NCBI GenBank assembly: GCA_030770425.1
Contig: JASJFT010000137.1
Span: 56,997-120,996 of the forward strand
DNA: 64,000 nt
Source of the DNA: Darksidea phi
Lineage: Eukaryota; Ascomycota; Dothideomycetes; Pleosporales; Lentitheciaceae
Direction: 5' to 3'
Below are positions 22,598 to 32,409 of the stretch, piece by piece. Numbering within the stretch: position 1 is the stretch's first letter; each line of letters begins with the position of its first letter. The notes under the pieces were generated by a model. The model worked only from the letters and a program-made list of their open reading frames with translations, did not search any database and was not told where the DNA came from. The position numbers and the translations under genes are program-made.

Positions 22598-24031
22598 CGA
22601 TGTCAGTTGATTCGTAACTTAGGAGGGTTATTGTAAAAGACAGCACGACTTACTTCCGATTGTCGCCAAAACCCCACATGCAGGAGACCTCGTCCTATAC
22701 GACTTTGGACACAATATAAATAATATTCTGCTTCTGGAGCCTAACGGAGTAGGCACCCGAGAAGGGCAAACTGTCAGAGCTTCAGCTTCTACGCCAAAGT
22801 CTGGTGTCCGTCAGACGCAGGAGGTAAACCCGAACAATGTTGCTGAGCTGCTCTAAGAACAGCGTTACAGCCGCACTCGAAGAAAAGGCTACCGTTGCCC
22901 AACTTCTACCGAATAGACGGGACGTCGAGGGCGAATATCATGAGCGTGGGGAGAGTCAGTGGCCGGTTACATCAGGCGCTATATTCCTACGATGCCGGAG
23001 GTCTCGAACAAGGCTGTCTCGGCGATGGGTAAGGCAATTGATCACCCATCACCGATTAAGTCCTAATCCAGTAACGGCCATGGCTGAGGCATACGGCTGC
23101 GTAGGTGTGCAGCTATCATGCAGACGCCCCCAATTTGCCCTCGGAAAATCCTTCTTGCCCTACCAATAATATCTCCTCTAGGAAGCCTGCGCGTATATGC
23201 ATGACCGCGCCAAATGATGCCGTCGGGACCTCATGAGTTGGGCTCTCTCTTCATGTTGCCTCCGCCCCCGGGAATGAGGGTTGCCCTTCAGCCGCAAATT
23301 TGCCCTCTCGCTCGGCAGCTCAATTGAGACAGGACCAAGACTCGCTGCATAGTGGGGGTTGATGATGTCGACAGGTAGACTCGACCTGAGCTCGAGGATT
23401 GGCGAGGGTCGCAGCTTCCCCGCTGTTGATCGCGAATAGTGTTTGTACACGAGCAGAATCAGTTGATTGATTTGCAGTCACGTGAAGCCCCGCTAGCATA
23501 CACATGTACACATGCATCAGCATAGACAGTTCGTAGTCTTGAAGCGGCCGTCTACATCCTACGTAACAGCTAGAATTCGAAGTCGTTCTCTGGATCGCTT
23601 CTACTATAGTCTCGGACGCCCATCCGTCAAAGATCGCTAATTTCGAACAGTCCCAAGGCACTAGTGATGGCGCTCTACATACTAAACCGTCACAAAATCA
23701 AGAATGCGTTGTTGGAGAATTATAACCACACCAGGCATCTACGTGCGACGCACGAGCTTCTTGGAAGTATTGTCCCAACGGGCTATTCGGATGGAAATCC
23801 TCTAGAGAAAGTAGCGAAACAGTCTAATTCATATCACACGAACGGCTGGTCTAACACTGTTTGAACATTGAATACACGTGTATCTAGCGCTGAAAAGTTC
23901 CTCCGATGCATAGACTGGATGATAGTTTGTTACCTGGAGTCTTCCATACTAAGTATTCTCATGAATAGTCTTTCGTTCCATGCCTGCTCCTCTTATGCCG
24001 GGGAACCCAGCACCGACTTCGTGCGGATATT
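22598..24031. other. Intergenic, 1.4 kb
   Basis: Upstream region of the zinc-finger/protease gene and 3' region of the DUF1295 gene. Open frames up to about 110 codons occur but overlap one another and resemble no protein. Nothing further seen. Confidence 0.5.
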
Positions 24032-25199
24032 TTACCTCCTCTTCGTCTTGCCAGCGGCTTGGGTGCCCTTACCACCCCTGACCTTCTCTTCCTCTTTCCC
24101 GTCCATCTTGATTCTTTGGGTATCCATACTCTCAGTGCCACGCTTTGGTAGAAACTTGGCGACCTTCTGCTGGTACACCTTGTAATCTACGTATTTACCC
24201 GCACTGAGAAGCTCCGTCAGCCAAGTGCTGGCTTGGAATAGGATCAGATAAGAAAGTGCGCCGGTGAAGCACCAATTCATGAAGGTCCATGACTCGCAAC
24301 AGCACCATTGGTATAAACACATCCAAACACCTTGCTCGGCAGCGAAGTTGGGGTGTCGAGACCAAGCCCACAATCCGCTAGTATTGAAGCCACGATCGAG
24401 CTGCTCCTGTGTGTAGTTGTAGTCCTTAGGTACCTTTGCCGTACGTCGGTATTGCTCTTTTGCGCTATGGAAATCCCACTGCTGCTGGTCGGCGAAGAAC
24501 TCGACCAGCACGAGGAGGAAGATGGACTTTGAGAAGAAGTGGTCGTATGTTGAGAGTCCGTCGCCCGTGAGAAGTGAGCAGAGGAGGAGAATGTAGGTTG
24601 GCGCGGTTATGATGAAGAGCAATAGCTACGTAGGGTCAGCATCTTCTCGCGTACTAGCAGGTAGAACACCCTACGTTCTGTGCCAAAGATATAAAAACCA
24701 CGTTGAAGACGAACATGCCGACAGGGCCAACGTGCTTCTTCACAATCTCCCACCTGTAATCCTCCGACCCCACTGTGTATCCACCTTTGCGCCAATAGTT
24801 GAAGGTCAATCTCGCGCCCCAGAGGATTGTGACCGCCATGACATGATTCAGCCTCTGTGTAGGGAGACCTGCAAGGTGCGCCCACAGTGCGTAGTGGCAG
24901 TTGTAGACGACTGGTAACAAGCTCCACAACCGGTCCACCTGCGAGTAGTTTTTGTTGATTTCGGAAACGACCAGTACGACGGGGGTAAGGAAGAGGGCGA
25001 AAGCGAGCGCCGTAACGAGCGGATTGGTGGATAGGTAGACGTGCTGGAGAGCCTGCACGTCATTGACGTGTGCGAATATCCTCTGCGGGAGATTGTATAG
25101 TTGGGGCAGGTACGGAGCCACCGTCTTCGAAAAGTCTGCACATTCTGGAAGCGTTTCCACGGCGGGCAGCGCCACATTGAGAGGAGGTAGATGCAGCAT
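24032..25199 (-). CDS. DUF1295 / steroid 5-alpha-reductase-like membrane protein
   Basis: Polytopic membrane protein of the DUF1295 family, related to the C-terminal part of steroid 5-alpha-reductases and isoprenylcysteine methyltransferases; exact reaction unknown. Two exons, 25199-24675 and 24625-24032, 372 residues. Hydrophobic helices include ALAFALFLTPVVLVVS and IITAPTYILLLCSLL; DRLWSLLPVVY and WGARLTFNYWRKGGY are family signatures; the C-terminal signature is WAWSRHPNFAAEQGVWM. Splicing at GTAGGG...GTAG joins ISLAQN to LLLFII. The extreme C terminus is Lys/Arg-rich (AAGKTKRR), compatible with endoplasmic reticulum retention. An in-frame ATG at 25259 exists, but 25199 gives the better N terminus. 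Start codons of this gene and TOP3 are only 189 bases apart, head to head. Confidence 0.88.
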
Positions 25200-25388
25200 T
25201 GTGGTTGGGAGAGTAGAGCGAAAATACCAACCCTTATATACCAGGGATGGATAAGTCATGCATCGTCACTGACCCAGCAATCACTCGCTTAGCTCCTGGG
25301 CAAAAGCATCCGTGCGCCATCCACGCCTCCCTTGCTCGACGCGTCTTCACATGACACAGGAGGGGATACGTGCGTATATGTATGTAGG

Positions 25389-27648
25389 ATGGCCCGGATT
25401 CTGTGCGTGGCGGAGAAGCCTTCAATAGCAAAAGCAGTCGCGAATCATCTCGGCGGTCAAGCCCGAGCAGTAAGTTCTTCCACGGTAAAAACCATCCGAG
25501 GCACGCAGTTCTCACACATGGTTCAAGGAAGCGGTTCACGGCATCCAATGGGTCAAGAACTACAAATTCGACTACAACTTCCAGCGATGGGGTCAGTCCT
25601 CTGTGACCTTCACCTCCGTCGCCGGTCATATTCAAGAAGCCGACTTTCCTGAGAGATACCGAAAATGGATGTCGTGCCAGCCTTCGGATCTGTTCGACGC
25701 ACCGATTCAGATCAAAGTGGCAGCCGTGAGTACACGCTGGACCAAGCTTTCAGACGAACCCCGTGGCTGACATACAACAGGACAAGAGACCCATCGCAGG
25801 CAACATCGAGGCGCAAGCCAGATATGCTTCGATTCTGTTCATCTGGACGGATTGCGACCGAGAGGGCGAGCACATTGGAACCGAGATTCGTGAGATCGCC
25901 CTCAAGGCGAATCCAAACATGCAAGTATGGCGAGCGAGATTCAGCAATATCGAACGGGCGTGAGTATGCCATGCAGTTGAGACGACATCTACTGACGACA
26001 CCACAGGCACATTATCCAAGCTGCGCGCAACCCTATCCAACTGGACGACGCCCAAGCTAATGCTGTTGCTGCTCGCATAGAGCTTGACCTCCGTCTTGGT
26101 GCTGCATTCACTCGTATGCAGACGCTAGCTCTCCAAAGCATGATCCCACAAAGAGACGAGGAGCAGAAGAAAATCATCAGTTATGGCTCGTGCCAGTTCC
26201 CAACCCTGGGCTTTGTCGTCGATCGGTACCTACGTGTGCGAAACTTTGTGCCGGAAGCTTTCTGGTTCATTAGGGTTGTACACGAGAAGGATGGCATCAA
26301 CGTCAAGTTCTCATGGAGGCGAGGCCATTTGTTCGACAGAATGGCTGTGATCATCATCTTCGAAAGGTGCCTCGTTGCAAAATTCGCAACAGTCACCAAG
26401 ATGCAAAAGAAGCCGACAAAGAAATGGAAGCCGTTACCTCTAACAACAGTGGAGCTCCAGAAAATGGGCAGTAGGTTCCTCAGAATGAGCTCCCAAGATG
26501 TCATGAATGCCGCCGAAGCGCTTTACACCAAAGGATGGATCAGCTACCCGCGTACCGAGACTGATCAATTCGATCGAGGCATGGACTTGCGTGCAATCAT
26601 TGAAAGGCAGCAGCAGGATAACCGCTGGGGTACATTCGCCCAAGGTTTGATGAACGGCGGTTTCAACCAGCCCCGAAACGGCCGCAACAACGACAAAGCT
26701 CATCCACCCATCCATCCTGTCAACTACGTCTTGCCAGCGCAGCTTGACGACAGGGAGCGACTTGTTTACGAGTTCATTGTTCGGCGATTCCTCGCATGCT
26801 GCTCTGAAGACGCAGTGGGCGAGGCGACCGACGTTGAAATCGACTATGGCGGTGAGGTTTTCCATGCACACGGCCTCACGGTACTAGCGAGGAACTACCT
26901 CGACGTCTATCCGTACGATAAGTGGGAGAGCAGTCAGAACCTACCTCAATACGCCGTAGGCGAAACTTTGGAGCCAAAAGAGGCCACGATGCACGATGGA
27001 AAGACAACGGCTCCTGGTTACTTGACCGAGCCTGAACTCATTGCGCTCATGGATGCCAATGGCATCGGCACAGATGCCACCATGGCGGAGCATATTGCAA
27101 AGATCAAAGAGCGCGAATACGTAATTGCCCGTCCCAAAGGAGGAGCTGCTCTTGGCGGCAACGGCGTAGAGCGAGGTGGTGGTCGAGGCCGGGGACGCGG
27201 GAGAGGTGGCCGAGGCGGGCGAGGTGGTGCCGCTCTTCAGAACGGAGGAGGAGAAAGAGGTGCTGGCGGAATGCAAGAGTTTATCCCGACGACATTAGGG
27301 GTCGCGCTCATGGAGGGCTATGACAACGTGGGCTTCCAGACTAGTCTAAGCAAGCCGTTTCTGCGCAAAGAGGTAAGGCGCTGCTGGGTGGTTGATTGGA
27401 AAGCATATGCTCACACGCGGCAGATGGAGGTTCAGATGAAAGCAATCTGCGAGGGCCGCAGTACGCGCAACGAGGTGGTGCAGCAGAATCTGGAGCAATA
27501 CAGGGCAGTGTTCGCCCGGACGACGCAGCAGATCAATGTACTCAAAGCTGTAAGTGCCGCCCAACTTTTGTTGTTGAGGCAATGGCTAATACGCGGCGAT
27601 GCATGGCAGGCCATCAGGAAGTACGTCGTCGAACCGACTCGCGGCTGA
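25389..27648 (+). CDS. TOP3: DNA topoisomerase III (type IA)
   Basis: Type IA topoisomerase that decatenates single strands and, with a RecQ helicase and Rmi1, dissolves recombination intermediates. Six exons: 25389-25469, 25528-25725, 25781-25959, 26007-27372, 27424-27549 and 27610-27648, 662 residues, close to yeast Top3. The Toprim domain begins LCVAEKPSIAKAVANHL and has WTDCDREGEHIGTEI (acidic triad). The active-site tyrosine is Tyr333 in GWISYPRTETDQF. GIGTDATMAEHI is the conserved domain-III motif. A Gly/Arg-rich RGG segment interrupts the region before FIPTTLGVALM. There is no C-terminal zinc ribbon. The acceptor of intron 1 (25527) was chosen to keep phase; it is the least certain junction. 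The last two introns (51 and 60 bases) are stop-free multiples of three. Confidence 0.93.
27175..27231 (+). repeat. RGG-box coding repeat inside TOP3
   Basis: A G-rich segment encoding repeated Arg-Gly-Gly/Gly-Arg units (GGGRGRGRGRGGRGGRGG). RGG boxes bind nucleic acids, and such boxes are known in topoisomerase III family members, notably animal Top3-beta, where they bind RNA. Confidence 0.8.
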
Positions 27649-28698
27649 GGCATTTTCCCCGCCGCTCTACTGCAGCACGTGGGGAGCCCAGGACTGTGTG
27701 AGCCAGCAAGCAGTATGAAGCCCCGATTATTGCGCGCAACGGGTCTCACGACAACTAGCTGGGGTCGTTCCACGTGTGTTTGCGGGGCGATGCCCTTCGT
27801 TGCTTGTCGGCCGGAGACAAGGCAATGCCCCTCCATCTCACGCGGCGTGCAGGTAAAGTCAGGGCGAGATCGGAGGACGCTGGGGAACCCCGCCTTGCCG
27901 CGGTAAGGCCAATGGCTGTTGAGGGTGGGCGCGGGTGGTGGCAGTGGTTGGTACTCTGATAGAGGCGTCGGCTGGACACGGAGCAAAGGGAGCGCATTCG
28001 GACACGGTGCACCGGGGCTACTCAGGTCGAACATGGGAAGCGTCCAGATGCCTCGAGATGGCAATGTTGGTGATGTTGGTGATGGCGACGGGCGAGGAAG
28101 AGGTCGCGATGCGGTGAGGTCATGCTTGAACAGGCAAACTCAGGGTTGCAGGGCGCTGACGCCGTGCTGGCAGCGACAATGACGCCGCGACTGCGCGGTC
28201 CCGGGCCTGTGGCTGCTGCACCGGGATGGTCAGCTGGCTCCTGGCCAATGGGGCGGCGGCGCGGCAGCTTGCGACCTTATCTCGGGACCTTCCTCTCCCT
28301 TAGAGCAACAAAGACTCAACACCGCAACAACCAGCCCAGACTACACAGCAGCCCACAGCTTCGATACCCTCGACTCACCAGACTCCAGCACCCGCTCCCT
28401 GCCGCGCGTCCACTATCGTCAACTCGCATACCGCCGTCGTCCTCCGCGCTCGCTGATCCCATCGCCGATCGCCCTTCGTTCCGAACGGACAAGCTACCTT
28501 GCTGCGGCTTGCCCTCGACCCCGACAACACCTTCGACGCGCATCCTCTTGCTCGTCCCTCCATCCTCCACAAGACGGCGACTGCTGTCTTGCTGCCAATC
28601 TCGTCCTGCGCTGCTGCCATCGGTCAGACAGCGCCTTCTCTGACTCATCGTGTCAGCTGCTACCTCCCATCTCACCTCGTTCAGGACCGACCGGCGAT
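27649..28698. other. Intergenic, upstream of STB3
   Basis: GC-rich region with several overlapping open frames on both strands, none protein-like. From about 28290 to 28690 the plus strand is rich in C/T with CTCG, CCTCG and CAACACC tracts, resembling a long fungal 5' leader of STB3. Confidence 0.5.
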
Positions 28699-29850
28699 AT
28701 GGCTGCTGTCGCATACACCAAGCCAGTGTCCAACATCGCTGTCGCCTTCGCGGCCCAGTCGGCTTCCTCGAACATACCCATATCTCGCCATGGCGCACAC
28801 GGCGACGCTGCCCATCAAGCGCCGCTACCCACGCCCCCGAATTCCATCTCCCCGACGCTGCCCGCCCACAAGCGTCGCCCTGCGCTGTCGGCGCTGGGGG
28901 GAACTCGTTCGCCCTCGTCGGCGGACATGGACATCGATCTGCAGGACGCGGTCGAGCACGCTGCGGCCCAAGACCAGCCTGCCTCGGCGCTTTCCAAGGA
29001 AGCGCTGGCGGGCTTGGATGCCACTCGCCAGATAACAGCCATCATGCTTGCCAAGCATCACTTGCCCGGAATCATCCTGGGTCACGGTGCCATGCCCATC
29101 CGCGAGATGATGGCGCACCTGACCCAGTCCGTCCCGGGCTTCTCCCGTCTCGCTCCTTCAAAAGCTAGGAGGCTAGTGGTCGCTGCGCTGGAACATCGCG
29201 CGGGCGGCGGGCTTCATGGGGAGGTCAGGTTTGAGAAAGTTGGCTGGGGCCGCTGGAGCGTGGCCGGACAGTCGACCAAGACAAACCAAGGCCTCCCCAT
29301 CGGAAGCCATGGCTTGTCGCGTAATGGTCCGACACCACCCGCTAGCTTAGACGGCAGGGGCGGCCTCCATATGCCCAAAAACATGCGCACTGAGCACGAC
29401 GTTTTCGTTGGGAGTTGGCAAGCGGGCTCCCCGGACAGCCGGGACGAAGAGATGGCGGACCACATGTCCTTGGAAGGCTCCGAGGACAGCGATTCCGACA
29501 CGTCGGACATGGATCTGGAAGACGACCTAAACGACGAAACGGATGAGGAGGACTGGTCTGCCATTGGACCAGAAGCCCTCCGTCAGAAACACCGCCCCAC
29601 TCGTCACGTATATCGCGATTACAACCACCTTTCTCGAACATCGGGCGCACGCTTCCGCTCGACTTCGGCACAGTCTGTGCCCCTTTCTCATGCTGGAAGA
29701 TCTACTGCTCCGGCCTTTAATACTTGCTCTTACACTGCATCCCGTGGCAACACGGGCATTCTTCCTGCATCGAACGGCGTTATGGGTTCTGGAGGCCAGA
29801 ACGCGGAACGCGACGCCATTGAAGCCTTGATCGCTATGGGCTCAATGTAG
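28699..29850 (+). CDS. STB3: Stb3-like Sin3-binding transcription regulator
   Basis: Intronless, 383 residues. Residues about 108-190 match the Stb3 (Sin3-binding) domain: ATRQITAIMLAKHHLPGIIL, HGAMPIREMMAHLT, APSKARRLVVAALEHRAGGG and FEKVGWGRWSVAG. In yeast Stb3 binds the ribosomal RNA processing element and recruits the Sin3 deacetylase, linking TOR/glucose signals to ribosome-biogenesis genes. N-terminal 100 residues are Pro/Ser-rich. A strongly acidic segment follows (SEDSDSDTSDMDLEDD, NDETDEEDW). The C terminus, AERDAIEALIAMGSM, resembles a short amphipathic helix also kept in fungal relatives. Alternative Met codons farther in would shorten the low-complexity N terminus only. Function in this species is inferred from yeast. 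Confidence 0.9.
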   Translation: MAAVAYTKPVSNIAVAFAAQSASSNIPISRHGAHGDAAHQAPLPTPPNSISPTLPAHKRRPALSALGGTRSPSSADMDIDLQDAVEHAAAQDQPASALSKEALAGLDATRQITAIMLAKHHLPGIILGHGAMPIREMMAHLTQSVPGFSRLAPSKARRLVVAALEHRAGGGLHGEVRFEKVGWGRWSVAGQSTKTNQGLPIGSHGLSRNGPTPPASLDGRGGLHMPKNMRTEHDVFVGSWQAGSPDSRDEEMADHMSLEGSEDSDSDTSDMDLEDDLNDETDEEDWSAIGPEALRQKHRPTRHVYRDYNHLSRTSGARFRSTSAQSVPLSHAGRSTAPAFNTCSYTASRGNTGILPASNGVMGSGGQNAERDAIEALIAMGSM

Positions 29851-31882
29851 CATACGACATTGGACGGCGTTGTTCTTGTGATTTTACCGTTGGATTACGA
29901 GCCAACGAAGCGGATGTTACCATCGAGCCACGTTCAACATGCTATTATCCACGAAAACAGCGCTGGCTCTGGGATGGACTTTTGGGTTTCTACTTGCTCT
30001 TTCTTGATTCTTCGACATACCCCTCACCGTTGAAACTAGGGAAGATCTGTCAAGTGCTGATGAGATCCACACATTAGGTTTATACTTGGGTCTTGTCAAT
30101 GTCGGCCGACTTTCTATTTTACACGATATTCTCGCCTATTTTTGCTTCTTTACGGATTCTACGTCCTAACCCTTTCCGATATCACACTTTTTGGAATGCC
30201 GTTGACGCAAACAAAGCCGAGCTACTGCGACATCGTATAAGATTCGTTCCGTCTTACCCCATACTCTCGGGCCGGACCATATCCCTAGCTAGGCACCGTG
30301 GGTATGACATGGGCAAGATAGGGCATTTTTTGTACGCCGCCATGGCCGTTTGCCGTTTGTCTTTGTGGTATTTCCGCTTTTGTATATAGTTGTTTGGTGC
30401 CATATCGCTTGGCAACGCACTCTACCCACCGGCAATCTGCCAACCAACCACTGCTAGTCGGTGGGCTTCAACGCTGCAGGACAGTAGCGCACTATTGAAG
30501 CTAAACTCCAATCGATGCAATACACGCGTAGAGCGGATACCTCATGTGAGGATGAAGCGCTAGTGCGGATATCTATTGGATCTTTGTATCGAGCCTCTTT
30601 GATGTGAAGTTACTAAACCCAGGGAAATGGCTTGACAGCCATGGCTAGTGAGCAGTGTAACAGAATCTAAGATCCTTCTTGTCCAACAGTACGCCGCCGT
30701 ATTTTCCACTATTCCCAAGGTTTGAGTCAGCTTCCGGTGTCAATGCTGAGGAGTTATTCTCCGCCGCTTGGTTATGACATGATATTGGGGTAGCCTCTTA
30801 GCTACAGCCTCTCAGCTACAGTTATGTACAGCTCCGCACTTTACGCCACCCTTTTTACCCACATTCGCACTCTGCATTCGTATCCCCCATCGTTGATCCC
30901 ACCGCGCGTAGCTGCTCCGCTGTAGCCGCCAATTGTAGACCGTTTGCATCAAGGCAGTACCAAGCTTCCAGCCTCCAATAGGGCAACACATCGGAAGTCG
31001 CCTATGAGCTGCGAGAGGTCATGGGAGAGCTTAGAGGACGGTGGTCACCACCCGTGGGCATGTCTCACGCTTTGTTATCCATAGCAATGCGTAAGCTTCT
31101 ATAACACGGACAAGGCTCAAGGCTGAGAAATACTGCATAAGGCGAATAGACGTAAAGCACTTCAGGGAAACGGTAGGGTCTGTGTAACCTATGATAGATA
31201 TCAAGTTTAGGTACGGCCATTTAGAGGATGGCTTGCTAATAGTCCAATCTTCAACAACTAATATCGATATGTCACTGCTATAACGTCCCACAATTTCAAC
31301 AGCACAACGGACCGTCGTCCTTGCTGTAACCTACTCCGCCCCAAAACGACCCTACGTCTGCACATCTCACTCACAGCCCGCCAGTCCCCCCACCTTACGC
31401 GTCTACACTTCGTCGCACACCCTCACACCCCGAGACAATCGCACGTTTCACTCAGCGCTCCCCCACTAACTTCCAACCGAGCAATCCTACCACACCTATC
31501 GCCCTCCGAAAGCCTCACAATCCACTCGTCCACTGAAACGTAACATGTCACCCACGGAACTTGCTCAAACAGGCTTAACTGCATCGTCGTAGCATGACCA
31601 TCCACCCACCTAAGCAGCTAGACGCCGAGCAGGCGGGCCATCGGCATACCTACCACCGAAGGCGGGAGCGCCTTTCTTAGCTAGGCCGTGGCAAAGCGTC
31701 CACAGGCGCAGGCCAGGTTTGCGTGGTTTGTGCGGAGATGGGCGAGGCAGTGATAAAGACCCCGCTCTGCCCCTCTTCTACCTGTTCCTTCCCATCGCGA
31801 AATCAGTAACGAAAGCCCAATACACACCGCACAACCTTCCACTTATCAAAACACTTCTCCGTCTTTCGACATATACTCCAAC
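29851..31882. other. Intergenic, 2.0 kb
   Basis: 3' region of STB3 and promoter region of the metallothionein. A 98-codon frame at 30093 is not protein-like. I see no tRNA, repeat or transposon remnant. Confidence 0.5.
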
Positions 31883-32022
31883 ATGCCTGGCTGCGGAACC
31901 GAGGGTTGCACTTGCGCCGACTGCGGATGCGCTCAGGGTGCCTGCAACTGCGGAAAATGTGAGGAGCCCCCTTTACCCCTCATCCACTTCCTCCCATCAG
32001 CAGTCTCTAATTCGCTCCAGAA
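31883..32022 (+). CDS. Copper-type metallothionein, 25 residues
   Basis: Tiny cysteine-rich metal chelator. Exon 1 is 31883-31958; a GT-AG intron (31959-32020, with TCTAATT near the acceptor as a branch candidate) follows. Exon 2 contributes only AA, so the stop codon TAA is split T|AA across the splice. The product has 25 residues with seven Cys at positions 4, 9, 11, 14, 16, 21 and 23, including three CxC pairs (CTC, CGC, CNC), and no aromatic residues. Seven Cys in about 25 residues is the arrangement of the Neurospora copper metallothionein family, which binds Cu(I) in the cytosol. If the intron is retained the frame runs on with one more Cys and a Pro/Leu-rich tail; alternative acceptors would add Ser/Pro-rich tails. 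A pyrimidine/CAAC-rich leader precedes the ATG. Confidence 0.82.
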
Positions 32023-32409
32023 ACCCCCGACCCCAACGGCGACGATGCAACGGTGACGACAAGTACACATTCGATCCAACTGACTGTCCCTAACACCACA
32101 CCGATATCTTCTTGCATATCCTCTTTACTTCCATTCCGAAAACGACAAACGAAATCGATGCTCACGATACCCTTCGTTGACACTCTTTGGCAGTAATGAC
32201 AACTTGAACCACTGGCAACAGAATATCATACAGCAAGAACCCTGGAATAGGAATACACAACTTTCGTTGCATCGGGTTGAGCTGTGATGCAGTGATGTGA
32301 TGGACTGATTGGAAGCGATAAGTGATGAAAATGTGAAGCTTACTATATACCTCTGGGTATCCAACAAATGCAACCACAGCCGCAGGGTCTTAGCCTCTCC
32401 GTCCCATCC
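32023..32409. other. Intergenic, 3' ends of metallothionein and TBC gene
   Basis: Convergent spacer. On the plus strand one frame continues past the metallothionein exon for about 20 codons with two Cys; it cannot be joined in phase, so it is left out. Nothing else seen. Confidence 0.5.

Noticed and set aside
27432..28064. A 210-codon minus-strand frame over the TOP3 end
   Set aside because: Antisense to the conserved TOP3 C-terminal exons and low in complexity.
32021..32093. A second Cys-containing exon for the metallothionein (reads RCNGDDKYTFDPTDCP)
   Set aside because: Its frame needs an exon ending in phase 2, but the first exon ends in phase 1; no alternative donor fits.
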